NCBI GenBank assembly: GCA_031378345.1
Contig: JANNDY010000098.1
Location: 1 to 64,000 of the forward strand
Origin: Emticicia sp031378345
GTDB taxonomy: Bacteria; Bacteroidota; Bacteroidia; Cytophagales; Spirosomataceae
Reading direction: 5' to 3'
DNA length: 64,000 nucleotides
The position numbers and the translations under genes are program-made. Position 1 is the first letter of the stretch. Each line of letters begins with the position of its first letter. Below, in pieces: positions 7,982 through 15,841 of this stretch. The notes under the pieces were generated by a model. It did no database searches, had not been told where the DNA came from, and worked only from the letters and a program-made list of their open reading frames with translations.

Positions 7982-8905
7982 TTATAATGTAAATAAGAAA
8001 CCAATAGCCAAACCTTCACTAAATTGGAATTCTTTAACGATATCAGCATCATAAATACCCAGAACCGTAAAGTTTACATTGAGGTATTTATTTACTTTGG
8101 CAGTTGCAACTGCACTAATGTTGTGATCCATAGGCTTAGTTTTAGGCAAATATGCCACAAATCCTTGATAACGCCATTTTAGATTGACATTTTTAGCAAT
8201 GTCTTTATCATAAGCTGCCACAATTTGAAATCCTAATTCATTAAGCATTTTCTTGCCTTTTGCTACGCCATAAGAACGAAACAGTTTTGTTCCATCTTCA
8301 GTTACTTCTTTTTGGGTATTTGCAAAAACAATAGCATCGCTTACAAATGTTTGACGCATGGTAGCACCGCCCAATTGCAAAACAAAATGCTTTACTGGCT
8401 TCCATTCTAAACCAACACCTTCTGAAAGAAACCCTGGAGCAAATAAGTTTGCTATTTTCTTGCCTTTCACGCCTTTGGCATCATAAGCAAAACCTGGTGC
8501 AAATTGCGAAATGAAGTTTGCACCTACAAACCAATTTAATTTTGGAGTTATTCTACTGGCATATTTGGCATCTAAAAAAATACGGTCGATACTTTTGCGA
8601 GCTTCTTGCCCTTTGTTTTTCAAAGAACCATACTGAAACTGTGCATCTGTTGAAAATACACCTTTGTTTTTGTGATATTGAGCTTTATTATTAAAAATGA
8701 AGCCAATAGCCATACTACCGACGCTTCCTTGTGCTCCCGACCAAGCATCATTGAAACCAGCTTGTGAAACATTGATACCAAACTGCGTACTTCGTGGATC
8801 CCACCAACCAACTTTTAGTGAGTCAGCAAGATTTTTTGGTCCATCTTGTGCAAAAACATTTGCAGCAAAAGATAAATAACAGATTGTTAGAAAAACTTTT
8901 TTCAT
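7982..8905 (-). CDS. DUF3078-type outer-membrane protein
   Basis: Secreted protein of 307 residues with a signal peptide (residues 1-19, ending FAQ). The stretches GWWDPRSTQFGINVSQAGFNDAW-like region and alternating aromatic beta-strand segments through to the C-terminal GLAIGFLFTL agree with the DUF3078 family of Bacteroidota, predicted outer-membrane beta-barrels of unknown role. The ending in an aromatic-rich strand fits membrane insertion. It appears monocistronic; a short palindrome (CGGCAC/GTGCCG) lies in its leader near 8942. Confidence 0.75.
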   Translation of the reverse strand: MKKVFLTICYLSFAANVFAQDGPKNLADSLKVGWWDPRSTQFGINVSQAGFNDAWSGAQGSVGSMAIGFIFNNKAQYHKNKGVFSTDAQFQYGSLKNKGQEARKSIDRIFLDAKYASRITPKLNWFVGANFISQFAPGFAYDAKGVKGKKIANLFAPGFLSEGVGLEWKPVKHFVLQLGGATMRQTFVSDAIVFANTQKEVTEDGTKLFRSYGVAKGKKMLNELGFQIVAAYDKDIAKNVNLKWRYQGFVAYLPKTKPMDHNISAVATAKVNKYLNVNFTVLGIYDADIVKEFQFSEGLAIGFLFTL

Positions 8906-9078
8906 TTGAAAAAATGAGGTTTTAGTGAATAATAAGTTTGCTCGGCACCGTGCCGATAAGAGATTATAAGAATGTTTGACGGTGTTATAAATTTTTTAGT
9001 GTTAAGTACACTACGAAAAAATTAAAGTTTGAGAGAAGACACAGCACGTGTTATTTTTATGAACGCAAAATAAAACTG

Positions 9079-9121
9079 TATTTTCATATTTCTTATATTT
9101 TGAATAAAGAAGATGAAAATA
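9079..9121. terminator. possible terminator hairpin after the MscS-like gene
   Basis: Arms TATTTTCATATTTCTT (9079-9094) and AAAGAAGATGAAAATA (9106-9121) pair with one mismatch around an 11-nt loop. The stem is AT-rich and lacks a clear T-run, so this may equally be a regulatory dyad upstream of the DUF3078 gene. Confidence 0.35.
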
Positions 9122-9149
9122 GTAACAAAAATTAATGCTTTTTTTTCAT

Positions 9150-9977
9150 TTATTCAAAAATCACAACCTTTTTAGATTGTAAAACTTGTAAAGGAAAAAC
9201 TGTTTTTGAATCAAGTGTTTTTAGAGTAATTGTGGTATTGTCCATTGCAATAATTTCGCCTTTTACGCCATCAATTTCTATTGTTTGCCCTTCTTTATAT
9301 TTGTTTTTGCTATAAAAGGAGGAGATAATATTGAGTAAAATTTCTTTTGATGCAAAGCCATAACCAATAGCAAATGCGAAGATTATTCCGCCAACTAATA
9401 AATTAAAACTTGACTCTAAAAGGCTCGTATTGATGCCAACTTGAGCAACTGCCTGAATGACAAAAATGATAAGCAAGAAAAAGAAAATAGCTGTTCCGAT
9501 AAGTTTTCCTGCCGCAATATTGAATGATTTACAGAGCGTAACAACGAAGTTTTTGAGGGCATCGGCAAGGAAAATCCCCGCAGAAAGCATCAAAGCTGAT
9601 GAAATAAGTTTAGGTATAAATTCTACCAAGAGCTTCACCATGTCCGAAATCGCAGGTACGCCCAAAGTGTCGGCGGCAGGTCGGAGCATGAATATTAGTA
9701 TAAAATAATAGAGAACTTTCGAGATAATCGAACTCAATTTTATTTCTAATTTCAAGCCTTTTATGGCATCAATTTCATTTAATTTCTCACCAATTTTATC
9801 TGCACCGACCTTCTCAAGCATTGTTTTGGTAACGGCGGCTACCATTTTTGCCACCAACCAGCCAATAATTAAAATAAGTGCTGCCCCAATTAAGTTATAG
9901 AAAAATCCCATAAAACTTTTAATCATATCGTTAAAAGTTTCTATCAATGTATCGGTAAAGCTCGGTGTCTGTTTCAT
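9150..9977 (-). CDS. small mechanosensitive ion channel-like protein (MscS/CmpX type)
   Basis: Membrane protein of 275 residues with about four hydrophobic helices (near 20-45, 85-105, 110-135, 155-180) plus a pore-like helix near 195-215. It ends in a beta domain (EGQTIEIDGVKGEI, TTITLKTLDSKTV, FPLQVL) like the MscS upper vestibule beta domain, where the interface loop fixes gating. The N-terminal paired helices resemble the conserved TM-helix repeats of CmpX-type channels. It likely releases osmolytes or ions on membrane stretch; no partner genes are adjacent. Confidence 0.75.
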   Translation of the reverse strand: MKQTPSFTDTLIETFNDMIKSFMGFFYNLIGAALILIIGWLVAKMVAAVTKTMLEKVGADKIGEKLNEIDAIKGLKLEIKLSSIISKVLYYFILIFMLRPAADTLGVPAISDMVKLLVEFIPKLISSALMLSAGIFLADALKNFVVTLCKSFNIAAGKLIGTAIFFFLLIIFVIQAVAQVGINTSLLESSFNLLVGGIIFAFAIGYGFASKEILLNIISSFYSKNKYKEGQTIEIDGVKGEIIAMDNTTITLKTLDSKTVFPLQVLQSKKVVIFE

Positions 9978-10037
9978 GTGTATTCAGTTATGAAAATGTA
10001 CAAAAATTTTAAAATTCGATGAGTATAATCGAACAAC

Positions 10038-10205
10038 TTACTCTTCCTGTGGACCTAATTCTTGCATTAATTTTACGGCAACGACCATCGTTTCGCCCAA
10101 AAACATTTGCACTATTTGCATAGCATCTCGAATCATGTCTATTTCTGCGGTAAGCATTCCCTTCAAATGGTCGGGGGCTGAGGCATCATCATCAAATTCT
10201 TCCAT
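10038..10205 (-). CDS. 55-residue acidic protein downstream of an ECF sigma gene
   Basis: Short ORF of 55 residues beginning MEEFDDDASAP and ending LMQELGPQEE. It is acidic at both ends with a hydrophobic, Met-rich helix-like centre (MIRDAMQIVQMFLGETM). The start lies 9 nt after the sigma factor stop, so it is very probably co-transcribed. Codon use resembles the neighbours. I do not recognise the family. A role as a small regulator of the sigma factor is possible but rests only on position. Confidence 0.6.
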   Translation of the reverse strand: MEEFDDDASAPDHLKGMLTAEIDMIRDAMQIVQMFLGETMVVAVKLMQELGPQEE

Positions 10206-10214
10206 AAGTTTTAT

Positions 10215-10817
10215 TTATTTCTTCCAAAACCAAATTACTTTCGCAATTATGATTAAGAAGAAGACAATATTTTCGGTATAAATCTTTCTTAGTTTTTCTT
10301 TTGTTCGCATCAAACGCATCTTCACGGCACTTTCACTAATCTTAAAAGTATCGGCTATTTCTTTGATACTAAAATCGTCTTGGTATTTCATTAAAAGAAT
10401 AGCTCGGTCGTCGGGGGCAATTTTTTGCAAAGCTTTTTTGAGGTCTTGTGCTTCCATTTCTACCAATTCGGAGTCGTCTTCTTCTTGTTCAAGGTCAAAA
10501 TTCTCATCAAGTTCGGTTTCAGCTTGCTTTTTTACAAGCCTCATTTGGTCCATGCAATAATTATATGTAATAGAATAAAGCCAAGTTGAGAATTTGGCTT
10601 GCTCTTTGAAACCTCCAATCTTTAGTACCAAACGCAGGAAAATATCATGTGTAAAATCTTCAGCTTGGGCATTGTTTTTTACAAAGGAAAGGCATTTTCG
10701 ATAAACTTTATCAACGTAACGGTCGTAAAGTTCTTCAAAATAAAGATTTCTTTGAGATTCAACATATAGTCGAACCAATTCTTCATCAGTAGTATTTTTA
10801 AATGCTTTATTTTTCAA
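10215..10817 (-). CDS. ECF sigma factor with hydrophobic C-terminal tail
   Basis: Sigma-70 family regulator of 200 residues. Region 2 spans about 22-95 (YFEELYDRYVDKVYRKC, EDFTHDIFLRLV, FSTWLYSITYNYC) and region 4 about 125-178 (LQKIAPDDRAILLMKY, KEIADTFKISESAVKMRL). After region 4 the protein ends in IVFFLIIIAKVIWFW plus two Lys, a segment long and hydrophobic enough for one membrane pass, which is unusual for a sigma factor. No ATG is available; TTG at 10817 with a purine-rich AAGG upstream is the best start. No conventional anti-sigma gene is adjacent; a 55-residue ORF follows. Confidence 0.88.
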   Translation of the reverse strand: MKNKAFKNTTDEELVRLYVESQRNLYFEELYDRYVDKVYRKCLSFVKNNAQAEDFTHDIFLRLVLKIGGFKEQAKFSTWLYSITYNYCMDQMRLVKKQAETELDENFDLEQEEDDSELVEMEAQDLKKALQKIAPDDRAILLMKYQDDFSIKEIADTFKISESAVKMRLMRTKEKLRKIYTENIVFFLIIIAKVIWFWKK

Positions 10818-11144
10818 TTCTGACCTTGTGGTTAATAAAAGGTAACACTTTTGAGTATTTTTCTTTTTTGGGTTCTATCGCAATTCTTATACCAAATTTG
10901 TGAAAAACTTACTCATTGTTTCATTAAAAACAATAAAAGGCTTCGTTTTCTGAGCGAAAGGCTACGTTATCACGAAGTTTCCCACATACTTTTACCAAAT
11001 ATTGAATATTTTCCACAGAAAGGCAAATTTTCTGTAAAAAATATTGGTATGCAAGCATACTATTAATTTGTTTTTTTACTATCTTTCGGAATCTTTCAAA
11101 GAATTTATATTTCAAATATAATCAATTCAAAACTAACAATAATT
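10818..11144. promoter_or_regulatory. divergent intergenic region with GTATGC-AA-GCATAC dyad
   Basis: About 327 nt separate the sigma gene from the SCP2 gene and should hold both promoters. At 11047-11060 there is a perfect 6-bp dyad GTATGC AA GCATAC, roughly 85 nt before the SCP2 start, with the spacing of a TetR- or MarR-type operator. A TATCTTTC near 11080 is a one-mismatch -7 element. The two ORFs that overlap here on opposite strands are not supported. Confidence 0.4.
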
Positions 11145-11456
11145 ATGTCTGCAAAAGAATACTTACAAAATACTGCCGCAAGACTTACGCCAAGCGAAGT
11201 TGAGGGCGTTTCGACAATCTTACATTTTGATTTTGGTGGAAGTGCCAATTACGCAATAGTTGTGGCTGACGGAAAAGCCGAGTTTAAAGAAGGCATGGAA
11301 GGAGAAGCTGAGTGCGTAATAAAAGCTGATGCTGATGATTTCGTGAAAGTTGCCACTGGCGATATGAACCCAATGATGGCAATGATGATGGGAAAACTCA
11401 AAATCTCGAACCCAGGGGCAATGATGAAATATGCAAAAATGTTAGGGTTGATGTAA
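11145..11456 (+). CDS. SCP2 sterol-carrier-domain protein
   Basis: Protein of 103 residues that consists of a single SCP2 lipid-binding domain: the AEFKEGMEGEAECVIKA beta-strands, then the hallmark DDFVKVATGDMNPMMAMM and a C-terminal MGKLKISNPGAMMKYAKM helix. SCP2 proteins bind fatty acyl or lipid ligands in the cytosol. The next gene downstream, 105 nt away, is an acyl-CoA dehydrogenase, so a shared role in acyl-CoA metabolism is likely. Its stop codon lies at the left end of a repeat element. Confidence 0.85.
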   Translation: MSAKEYLQNTAARLTPSEVEGVSTILHFDFGGSANYAIVVADGKAEFKEGMEGEAECVIKADADDFVKVATGDMNPMMAMMMGKLKISNPGAMMKYAKMLGLM

Positions 11457-11556
11457 CCCCCCCGCCCCTAAAGGGGAGCTAAAAACAACTTCATTGACAA
11501 ATACTTTTTAAACTAAATTTAAAGTCCCTTTAGGGCGGTCCGACGTATCGGTTTAG
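11454..11556. repeat. intergenic repeat, copy B (CCCTAAAGGGG ... CCCTTTAGGGCGG)
   Basis: Related to 5992-6127: both have TAACCCC at the left edge, CCCTAAAGGGG soon after, an AT-rich middle, then AAGTCCC...TTTAGGGCGG and a GGTT(T)AGG right edge. It fills nearly the whole gap between the SCP2 stop and the acyl-CoA dehydrogenase start, as copy A fills the ftsW-murG gap. Confidence 0.6.
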
Positions 11557-11561
11557 GAATT

Positions 11562-13361
11562 ATGGCAAAAAATTATTTCAACAAACGAAATGTGGACTTC
11601 TTGCTTTATGAAGTTCATGATGCGGAAGCACTTACGCAACACGCACGCTTTGCCGACCACAGCAAAGAAACTTTTGACATGACGATTGATGCAGCAACAA
11701 AAATTGCTGACAATTTGATGTTTCCATTTTTGAAAGATGTTGATAAAAATCAACCCGAATTGAAAGATGGAAAAGTTACGGTACACCCTGCTATCAAAAA
11801 TTATTTGAAAGCCGTAGGCGATGCTGGTATTATCGGCGTAGATTTTGACTACGAAGACGGTGGAACGCAAATTCCTGTTACGGTTTCGAGTATGATTGGC
11901 TATGTTTTGATGTCGGCAAATAACGGCATGATGTACACAGGCTTGACCTCTGGTGCAGCTCGCTTGATTGCAAGTTTTGGTTCGCAAGAATTGAAGGACA
12001 CTTATATCCCAAATATGCTTTCGGGCAAATGGCAAGGCACAATGTGCCTCACCGAGCCGCAGGCAGGAAGTTCACTCTCAGATATTACGGCAACGGCAGA
12101 GCCACAAGAAGATGGCACGTATAAAATGCGTGGTCAAAAAATATTTATTTCGGCAGGCGACCATGATGCCAACGAAAATATTATTCATCTTTTCATTGGG
12201 CGTATTAAAGGTGCTCCTTTGGGAACAAAAGGAATCTCATTATTTGTCATTCCAAAGTTTCGTTTAGATGGCACAGATAATGACGTAACATCTATGGGAA
12301 TTTACCATAAATTGGGTCAGAAAGGTGTTCCGGCCATGCACTTGGGTTTTGGTGATAAGTCTGATGATTGTATTGGATACTTAGTTGGCGAGCCAAATAA
12401 AGGCTTGAATTATATGTTTCAGATGATGAACGAAGCTCGAATTGGGGTAGGAATCACAGGAGCATCTATTACTTCGGCTGCCTATTATGCCGCACTCGAA
12501 TACGCCAAAGAGCGTCCGCAAAGTCGCCGTTTGAACCAAAAAAGTGCGTTGGATTCTCCTCAAATTCCAATTATTCAGCACCCTGATGTGAAGCGAATGT
12601 TGTTGTTCCAAAAATCAGTTGTTGAAGGTTCGCTTTCATTATTATTAGAAACCTCTCGCTTTTTCGACCTTTCAGAAGCATCTGACGACCCGGAAGAAAA
12701 AGCAAATGCCCATCTTTTGCTCGAATTATTGACACCCGTTGCCAAAACTTTCCCTTGCGAATATGGCATGGCATCAATCAGCGATTCGGTGCAGTGCTTT
12801 GGAGGTTATGGTTTTACAGAAGACTTTCCTGTGGAACAATATTATAGAGATATTCGCATCACACCTATCTATGAAGGCACAACTGGCATTCAGTCGCAAG
12901 ATTTATTAGGTAGAAAAGTACCAATGGGTGGCGGAAAAGCTACGCAATTATTGGCACAAGAAATGGGCAAAACCATTGTAGAGGCATTGAATTATGACGA
13001 ATTGAAACGCTATGCACTTTTACTAAAAGAGGAGGGCGAACGCTTACAAAAAGTAACGCTACATTTGTTGGGTATTGCAGGAACTGGCGATGTTGAAAGA
13101 TTTTTGTCTGATGCTACGCTTTATATGGAAATGTTTAGCTTAAATGTTGTTGCTTGGCAATGGTTGAAACAAGCTGTTGTGGCAAAACAAAAATTGCTTA
13201 TTACCTCTGCCGAAAACGATGATGTTGATTTTTATGAAAGTAAGATTCACACCATGAAATATTTTTTCCATTATCAAATTCCAAAAACACAGGGTTTAGC
13301 TACTCGATTGATAGATACTGAGGTGCTAACAATTATGTCGGAGAAAGAGGTTTTGATGTAA
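11562..13361 (+). CDS. acyl-CoA dehydrogenase, large (about 600-residue) subfamily
   Basis: FAD-dependent dehydrogenase of 599 residues that introduces a 2,3 double bond into acyl-CoA and passes electrons to ETF. The flavin motif TEPQAGSS is at 164-171 and the catalytic-base region YEGTTGIQSQDLLG at about 437, where the Glu is intact. An extra C-terminal helical domain after about residue 460 makes it longer than short-chain enzymes (near 380) and places it with the DmdC/FadE-like long subfamily. Exact substrate cannot be read from sequence. It follows the SCP2 gene in the same direction and ends at a terminator. Confidence 0.93.
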   Translation: MAKNYFNKRNVDFLLYEVHDAEALTQHARFADHSKETFDMTIDAATKIADNLMFPFLKDVDKNQPELKDGKVTVHPAIKNYLKAVGDAGIIGVDFDYEDGGTQIPVTVSSMIGYVLMSANNGMMYTGLTSGAARLIASFGSQELKDTYIPNMLSGKWQGTMCLTEPQAGSSLSDITATAEPQEDGTYKMRGQKIFISAGDHDANENIIHLFIGRIKGAPLGTKGISLFVIPKFRLDGTDNDVTSMGIYHKLGQKGVPAMHLGFGDKSDDCIGYLVGEPNKGLNYMFQMMNEARIGVGITGASITSAAYYAALEYAKERPQSRRLNQKSALDSPQIPIIQHPDVKRMLLFQKSVVEGSLSLLLETSRFFDLSEASDDPEEKANAHLLLELLTPVAKTFPCEYGMASISDSVQCFGGYGFTEDFPVEQYYRDIRITPIYEGTTGIQSQDLLGRKVPMGGGKATQLLAQEMGKTIVEALNYDELKRYALLLKEEGERLQKVTLHLLGIAGTGDVERFLSDATLYMEMFSLNVVAWQWLKQAVVAKQKLLITSAENDDVDFYESKIHTMKYFFHYQIPKTQGLATRLIDTEVLTIMSEKEVLM

Positions 13362-13383
13362 GAGCTTATTTGAGATTTTTTAT

Positions 13384-13418
13384 AAAAAGGAGTAACTCGC
13401 AAGGGTTGCTTCTTTTTT
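13384..13418 (+). terminator. intrinsic terminator after the acyl-CoA dehydrogenase
   Basis: Stem arms AAAAAGGAGTAAC (13384-13396) and GTTGCTTCTTTTTT (13405-13418), pairing with two G-U wobbles around an 8-nt loop, with a downstream T-run. It lies 22 nt past the stop. Confidence 0.8.
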
Positions 13419-13464
13419 GGTTTTATGCTGAAAAATTACTTAATTTTACATTCTATTCCATTTT

Positions 13465-13547
13465 ATCCGTGTTAGAATATCCGTGTTATCCGTGTTCTAA
13501 ATTCGGCGATTATGGAACACGGATAACACGGATATTCTAACACGGAT
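13465..13547. repeat. perfect 33-bp palindrome of ATCCGTGTT words
   Basis: Left arm 13465-13497 and right arm 13515-13547 are exact reverse complements around a 17-nt loop. Each arm is itself three near-copies of the word ATCCGTGTT(A). It lies between the acyl-CoA dehydrogenase terminator and the TonB receptor start, and would form an extremely stable hairpin in the receptor leader if transcription starts upstream. Confidence 0.85.
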
Positions 13548-13587
13548 TTTATTTTTTCATACAGTATTTGTCTATTCCTTTAAAAAA

Positions 13588-15693
13588 ATGCCAACGCAAA
13601 AGATATTTCATACATTCATTTTATTAGCATTAAGCTCTACTTCTGTTTTTTCTCAAGAAAAACAAACGACCGATTCTACCAAACAATTAGCCGAAGTTGT
13701 GGTGCGTGGGTTTGAAACTGAACGTAAGCTATTAGAAACTGCCGCATCAGTTAATGTGTTGACTATCAAAGACTTAGAGCGTTTTGAAAACACAACTTTG
13801 GTGCCTGTTTTTAATACTTTGCCGGGCGTACGGATGGAAGAACGCTCGCCTGGGAGTTATCGTTTGGCGATTCGAGGAAGTTCACTTCGTTCGCCTTTTG
13901 GAGTTAGAAATGTAAAAATTTATTGGAATGAAATCCCTTTGACAGATGGTGGCGGAGGTACATTTTTGAATGCTCTCGACATGAGTACGATTGGCAATAT
14001 TGAGGTAATAAAAGGTCCTGCGGGAAGTATTTATGGGGCAGGAACAGGGGGCGTGATTTTGCTTGGTGGTTCAAAAGCCGATGGGCAAAGAGCCAAAAAT
14101 AAACATTCAAATTATGTCAATACTTCGGTAGCTTTTGGTAGTTATGGTTTACAAAATCGTAATGTTTCGTGGAATGTTGCTTCCGAGAAAACTAATTCAG
14201 TTTTGAGTTATGCTCATGCCCAAACTGACGGTTATAGACAAAATAGTGCATCGGTGAGAGATGTGTTTAGTTGGAGGTCAAGTTATTTCGTTTCTACACA
14301 TAAAACGCTGAATATCAGTGCTTTATATTCAGATATTCATTATCAAACTCCGGGAGCATTGAACCAAGTTCAGCTTGACAAAGACCCTCGTTTAGCTCGT
14401 CAGGCTTCGGGAGCTTTGCTAAGTCCGATTCAACAAAAGGCAGGAATTTACCAGAAATTATTCAATTTAGGGTTTTCGCAAGAATATCATATCAGCGAAC
14501 ATTTATCAAATGTAACAGCTATTTATGGCACAATTTCTGAACTCAAAAACCCTTTTCTCACTAATTATGAAATGAGAAATGAGCAAACTTTTGGCGGAAG
14601 AAGCCGAATGACATACTCATTTGATGCTGGTGAAATAAAAAATCGCTTGACAGTAGGAGGGGAGTGTCAAAAATCTGCTTGGGTGATTCGTAATTTTGGC
14701 AATAAATTGGGCGTAATTGATACTTTACAAACCAATGATAATGTGGCAGCGTGGAATTATTTTTTGTTTGGTCAATTAGAAACCGATTTACCAAAAAACT
14801 TTATTCTGACTATCGGTGGAAGCTATAATCGCTTTAAATATGACTTTGTTCGCCTTTCTGATGCCCCAAAAATCAAGCCCATTTCTTCATTTTTGCCTGC
14901 GGCATTTTTACCAAGAATTGCACTTTTGAAGAAATTTAAAGACAAGATTTCAGTTTTTGCAAGTGTAAGTAGTGGGTTTTCTCCGCCAACAGTTACGGAA
15001 TTTATTACAGGTTATAGAAATGCTAATTTTGAACCAATACTTGCTCCCGAAAAAGGCATTAATTATGAAATAGGTACTCGTGGAGATTTATTGAATAGAC
15101 GATTAAGTTTTGATGTAACGGCTTATTCTTTTCATCTAAAAAACACCATTGTACGGCGTATAGATGATGCAGGAAGAGAGTATTTTACCAATGCAGGAAA
15201 CACGCTTCAAAACGGACTTGAAATTATGCTTAATGGCTTGATTATCAAGAATTTAGATAAGAAATTTATTCGAGAATTAAGACTTTTTTCAAGCTATACT
15301 TTTGCCGATTATCAGTTTAAAAACTACCAACAACTCAAAGTCGATTTCTCAGGGAAAAACCTTACGGGCGTGCCTCGCCAAGTGTGGGTTTCGGGCGTAG
15401 ATTTGAATACAAAATTAGGTTTTTATCTAAACTCAACAGTCAATTTTACAGATAAAATTCCATTGAATGATGCCAATGCTGTTTATGCAAATAGCTATTT
15501 TTTAGTGAATGGAAAAATTGGTTTTCGCAAAAATTTCGAGCGAATCAGCTTGAATATTTATACCTCTGGCGATAATTTATTGAACCAAGTGTATAGCCTC
15601 GGCAATGATATAAATGCAGCCTCTAATCGCTATTTCAATACTGCACCTGCCAGAAACTGGCAATTTGGGGGGAGTTTGAGGGTTTATTTGTGA
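13588..15693 (+). CDS. TonB-dependent outer-membrane receptor
   Basis: Receptor of 701 residues with a signal peptide (1-22, ending SVFSQ). The N-terminal plug (about 35-155) contains VLTIKDLERFENTTLVPVFN, LPGVRMEERSPG, LAIRGSSLRSPFG and IEVIKGPAGSIYGAG, all standard for the family. The rest is a 22-strand barrel with a C-terminal strand ending GGSLRVYL. It imports a chelate or cofactor using TonB energy; no carboxypeptidase-like N-terminal domain or SusD partner is present, so a siderophore or metal-complex receptor is more likely than a glycan system. It has no transport neighbours. Confidence 0.93.
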   Translation: MPTQKIFHTFILLALSSTSVFSQEKQTTDSTKQLAEVVVRGFETERKLLETAASVNVLTIKDLERFENTTLVPVFNTLPGVRMEERSPGSYRLAIRGSSLRSPFGVRNVKIYWNEIPLTDGGGGTFLNALDMSTIGNIEVIKGPAGSIYGAGTGGVILLGGSKADGQRAKNKHSNYVNTSVAFGSYGLQNRNVSWNVASEKTNSVLSYAHAQTDGYRQNSASVRDVFSWRSSYFVSTHKTLNISALYSDIHYQTPGALNQVQLDKDPRLARQASGALLSPIQQKAGIYQKLFNLGFSQEYHISEHLSNVTAIYGTISELKNPFLTNYEMRNEQTFGGRSRMTYSFDAGEIKNRLTVGGECQKSAWVIRNFGNKLGVIDTLQTNDNVAAWNYFLFGQLETDLPKNFILTIGGSYNRFKYDFVRLSDAPKIKPISSFLPAAFLPRIALLKKFKDKISVFASVSSGFSPPTVTEFITGYRNANFEPILAPEKGINYEIGTRGDLLNRRLSFDVTAYSFHLKNTIVRRIDDAGREYFTNAGNTLQNGLEIMLNGLIIKNLDKKFIRELRLFSSYTFADYQFKNYQQLKVDFSGKNLTGVPRQVWVSGVDLNTKLGFYLNSTVNFTDKIPLNDANAVYANSYFLVNGKIGFRKNFERISLNIYTSGDNLLNQVYSLGNDINAASNRYFNTAPARNWQFGGSLRVYL

Positions 15694-15747
15694 GATTAGC
15701 TTATTTGGATGATGCCGTTGTAACAACGGCTGACAGTTCCACTGCGG

Positions 15748-15780
15748 CACACAGACTAAATTAAAATTTAGCCTGTGTGG
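15748..15780. repeat. 15-bp palindrome after the lactonase remnant
   Basis: CACACAGACTAAATT and AATTTAGCCTGTGTG pair at 14 of 15 positions with a 2-nt centre. It sits between the TonB receptor stop and the OLD gene stop and could terminate transcription from either side. The stop codon of the lactonase remnant falls inside it. Confidence 0.55.
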
Positions 15781-15826
15781 GAGAAAGTTTAACGGTTTTG
15801 GCATCTCTTTTAAAAATCGTGATATG
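15761..15826 (-). pseudogene. 3-prime remnant of a second lactonase gene
   Basis: Read on the minus strand this stretch encodes HITIFKRDAKTVKLSPT followed by a few residues and a stop. The intact lactonase at 17989-19134 carries NITIFKRDAKTGKLTPT near its C-terminus. At the DNA level 15794-15825 matches 18064-18095 at 28 of 32 bases by hand alignment. Similarity stops abruptly just before the OLD gene on one side and at a palindrome on the other. It is too short to function and is best read as the tail of a lost paralogue. Confidence 0.7.
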
Positions 15827-15841
15827 AGTTTATTTTTATCA

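Noticed and set aside
10851..11115. two overlapping ORFs (71 and 63 codons) on opposite strands in the sigma-SCP2 gap
   Set aside because: They overlap each other and the probable promoters and dyad, and neither shows a recognisable sequence.
13465..13547. possible CRISPR-like array
   Set aside because: The repeated words face each other as an inverted pair and there are no unique spacers of constant length.
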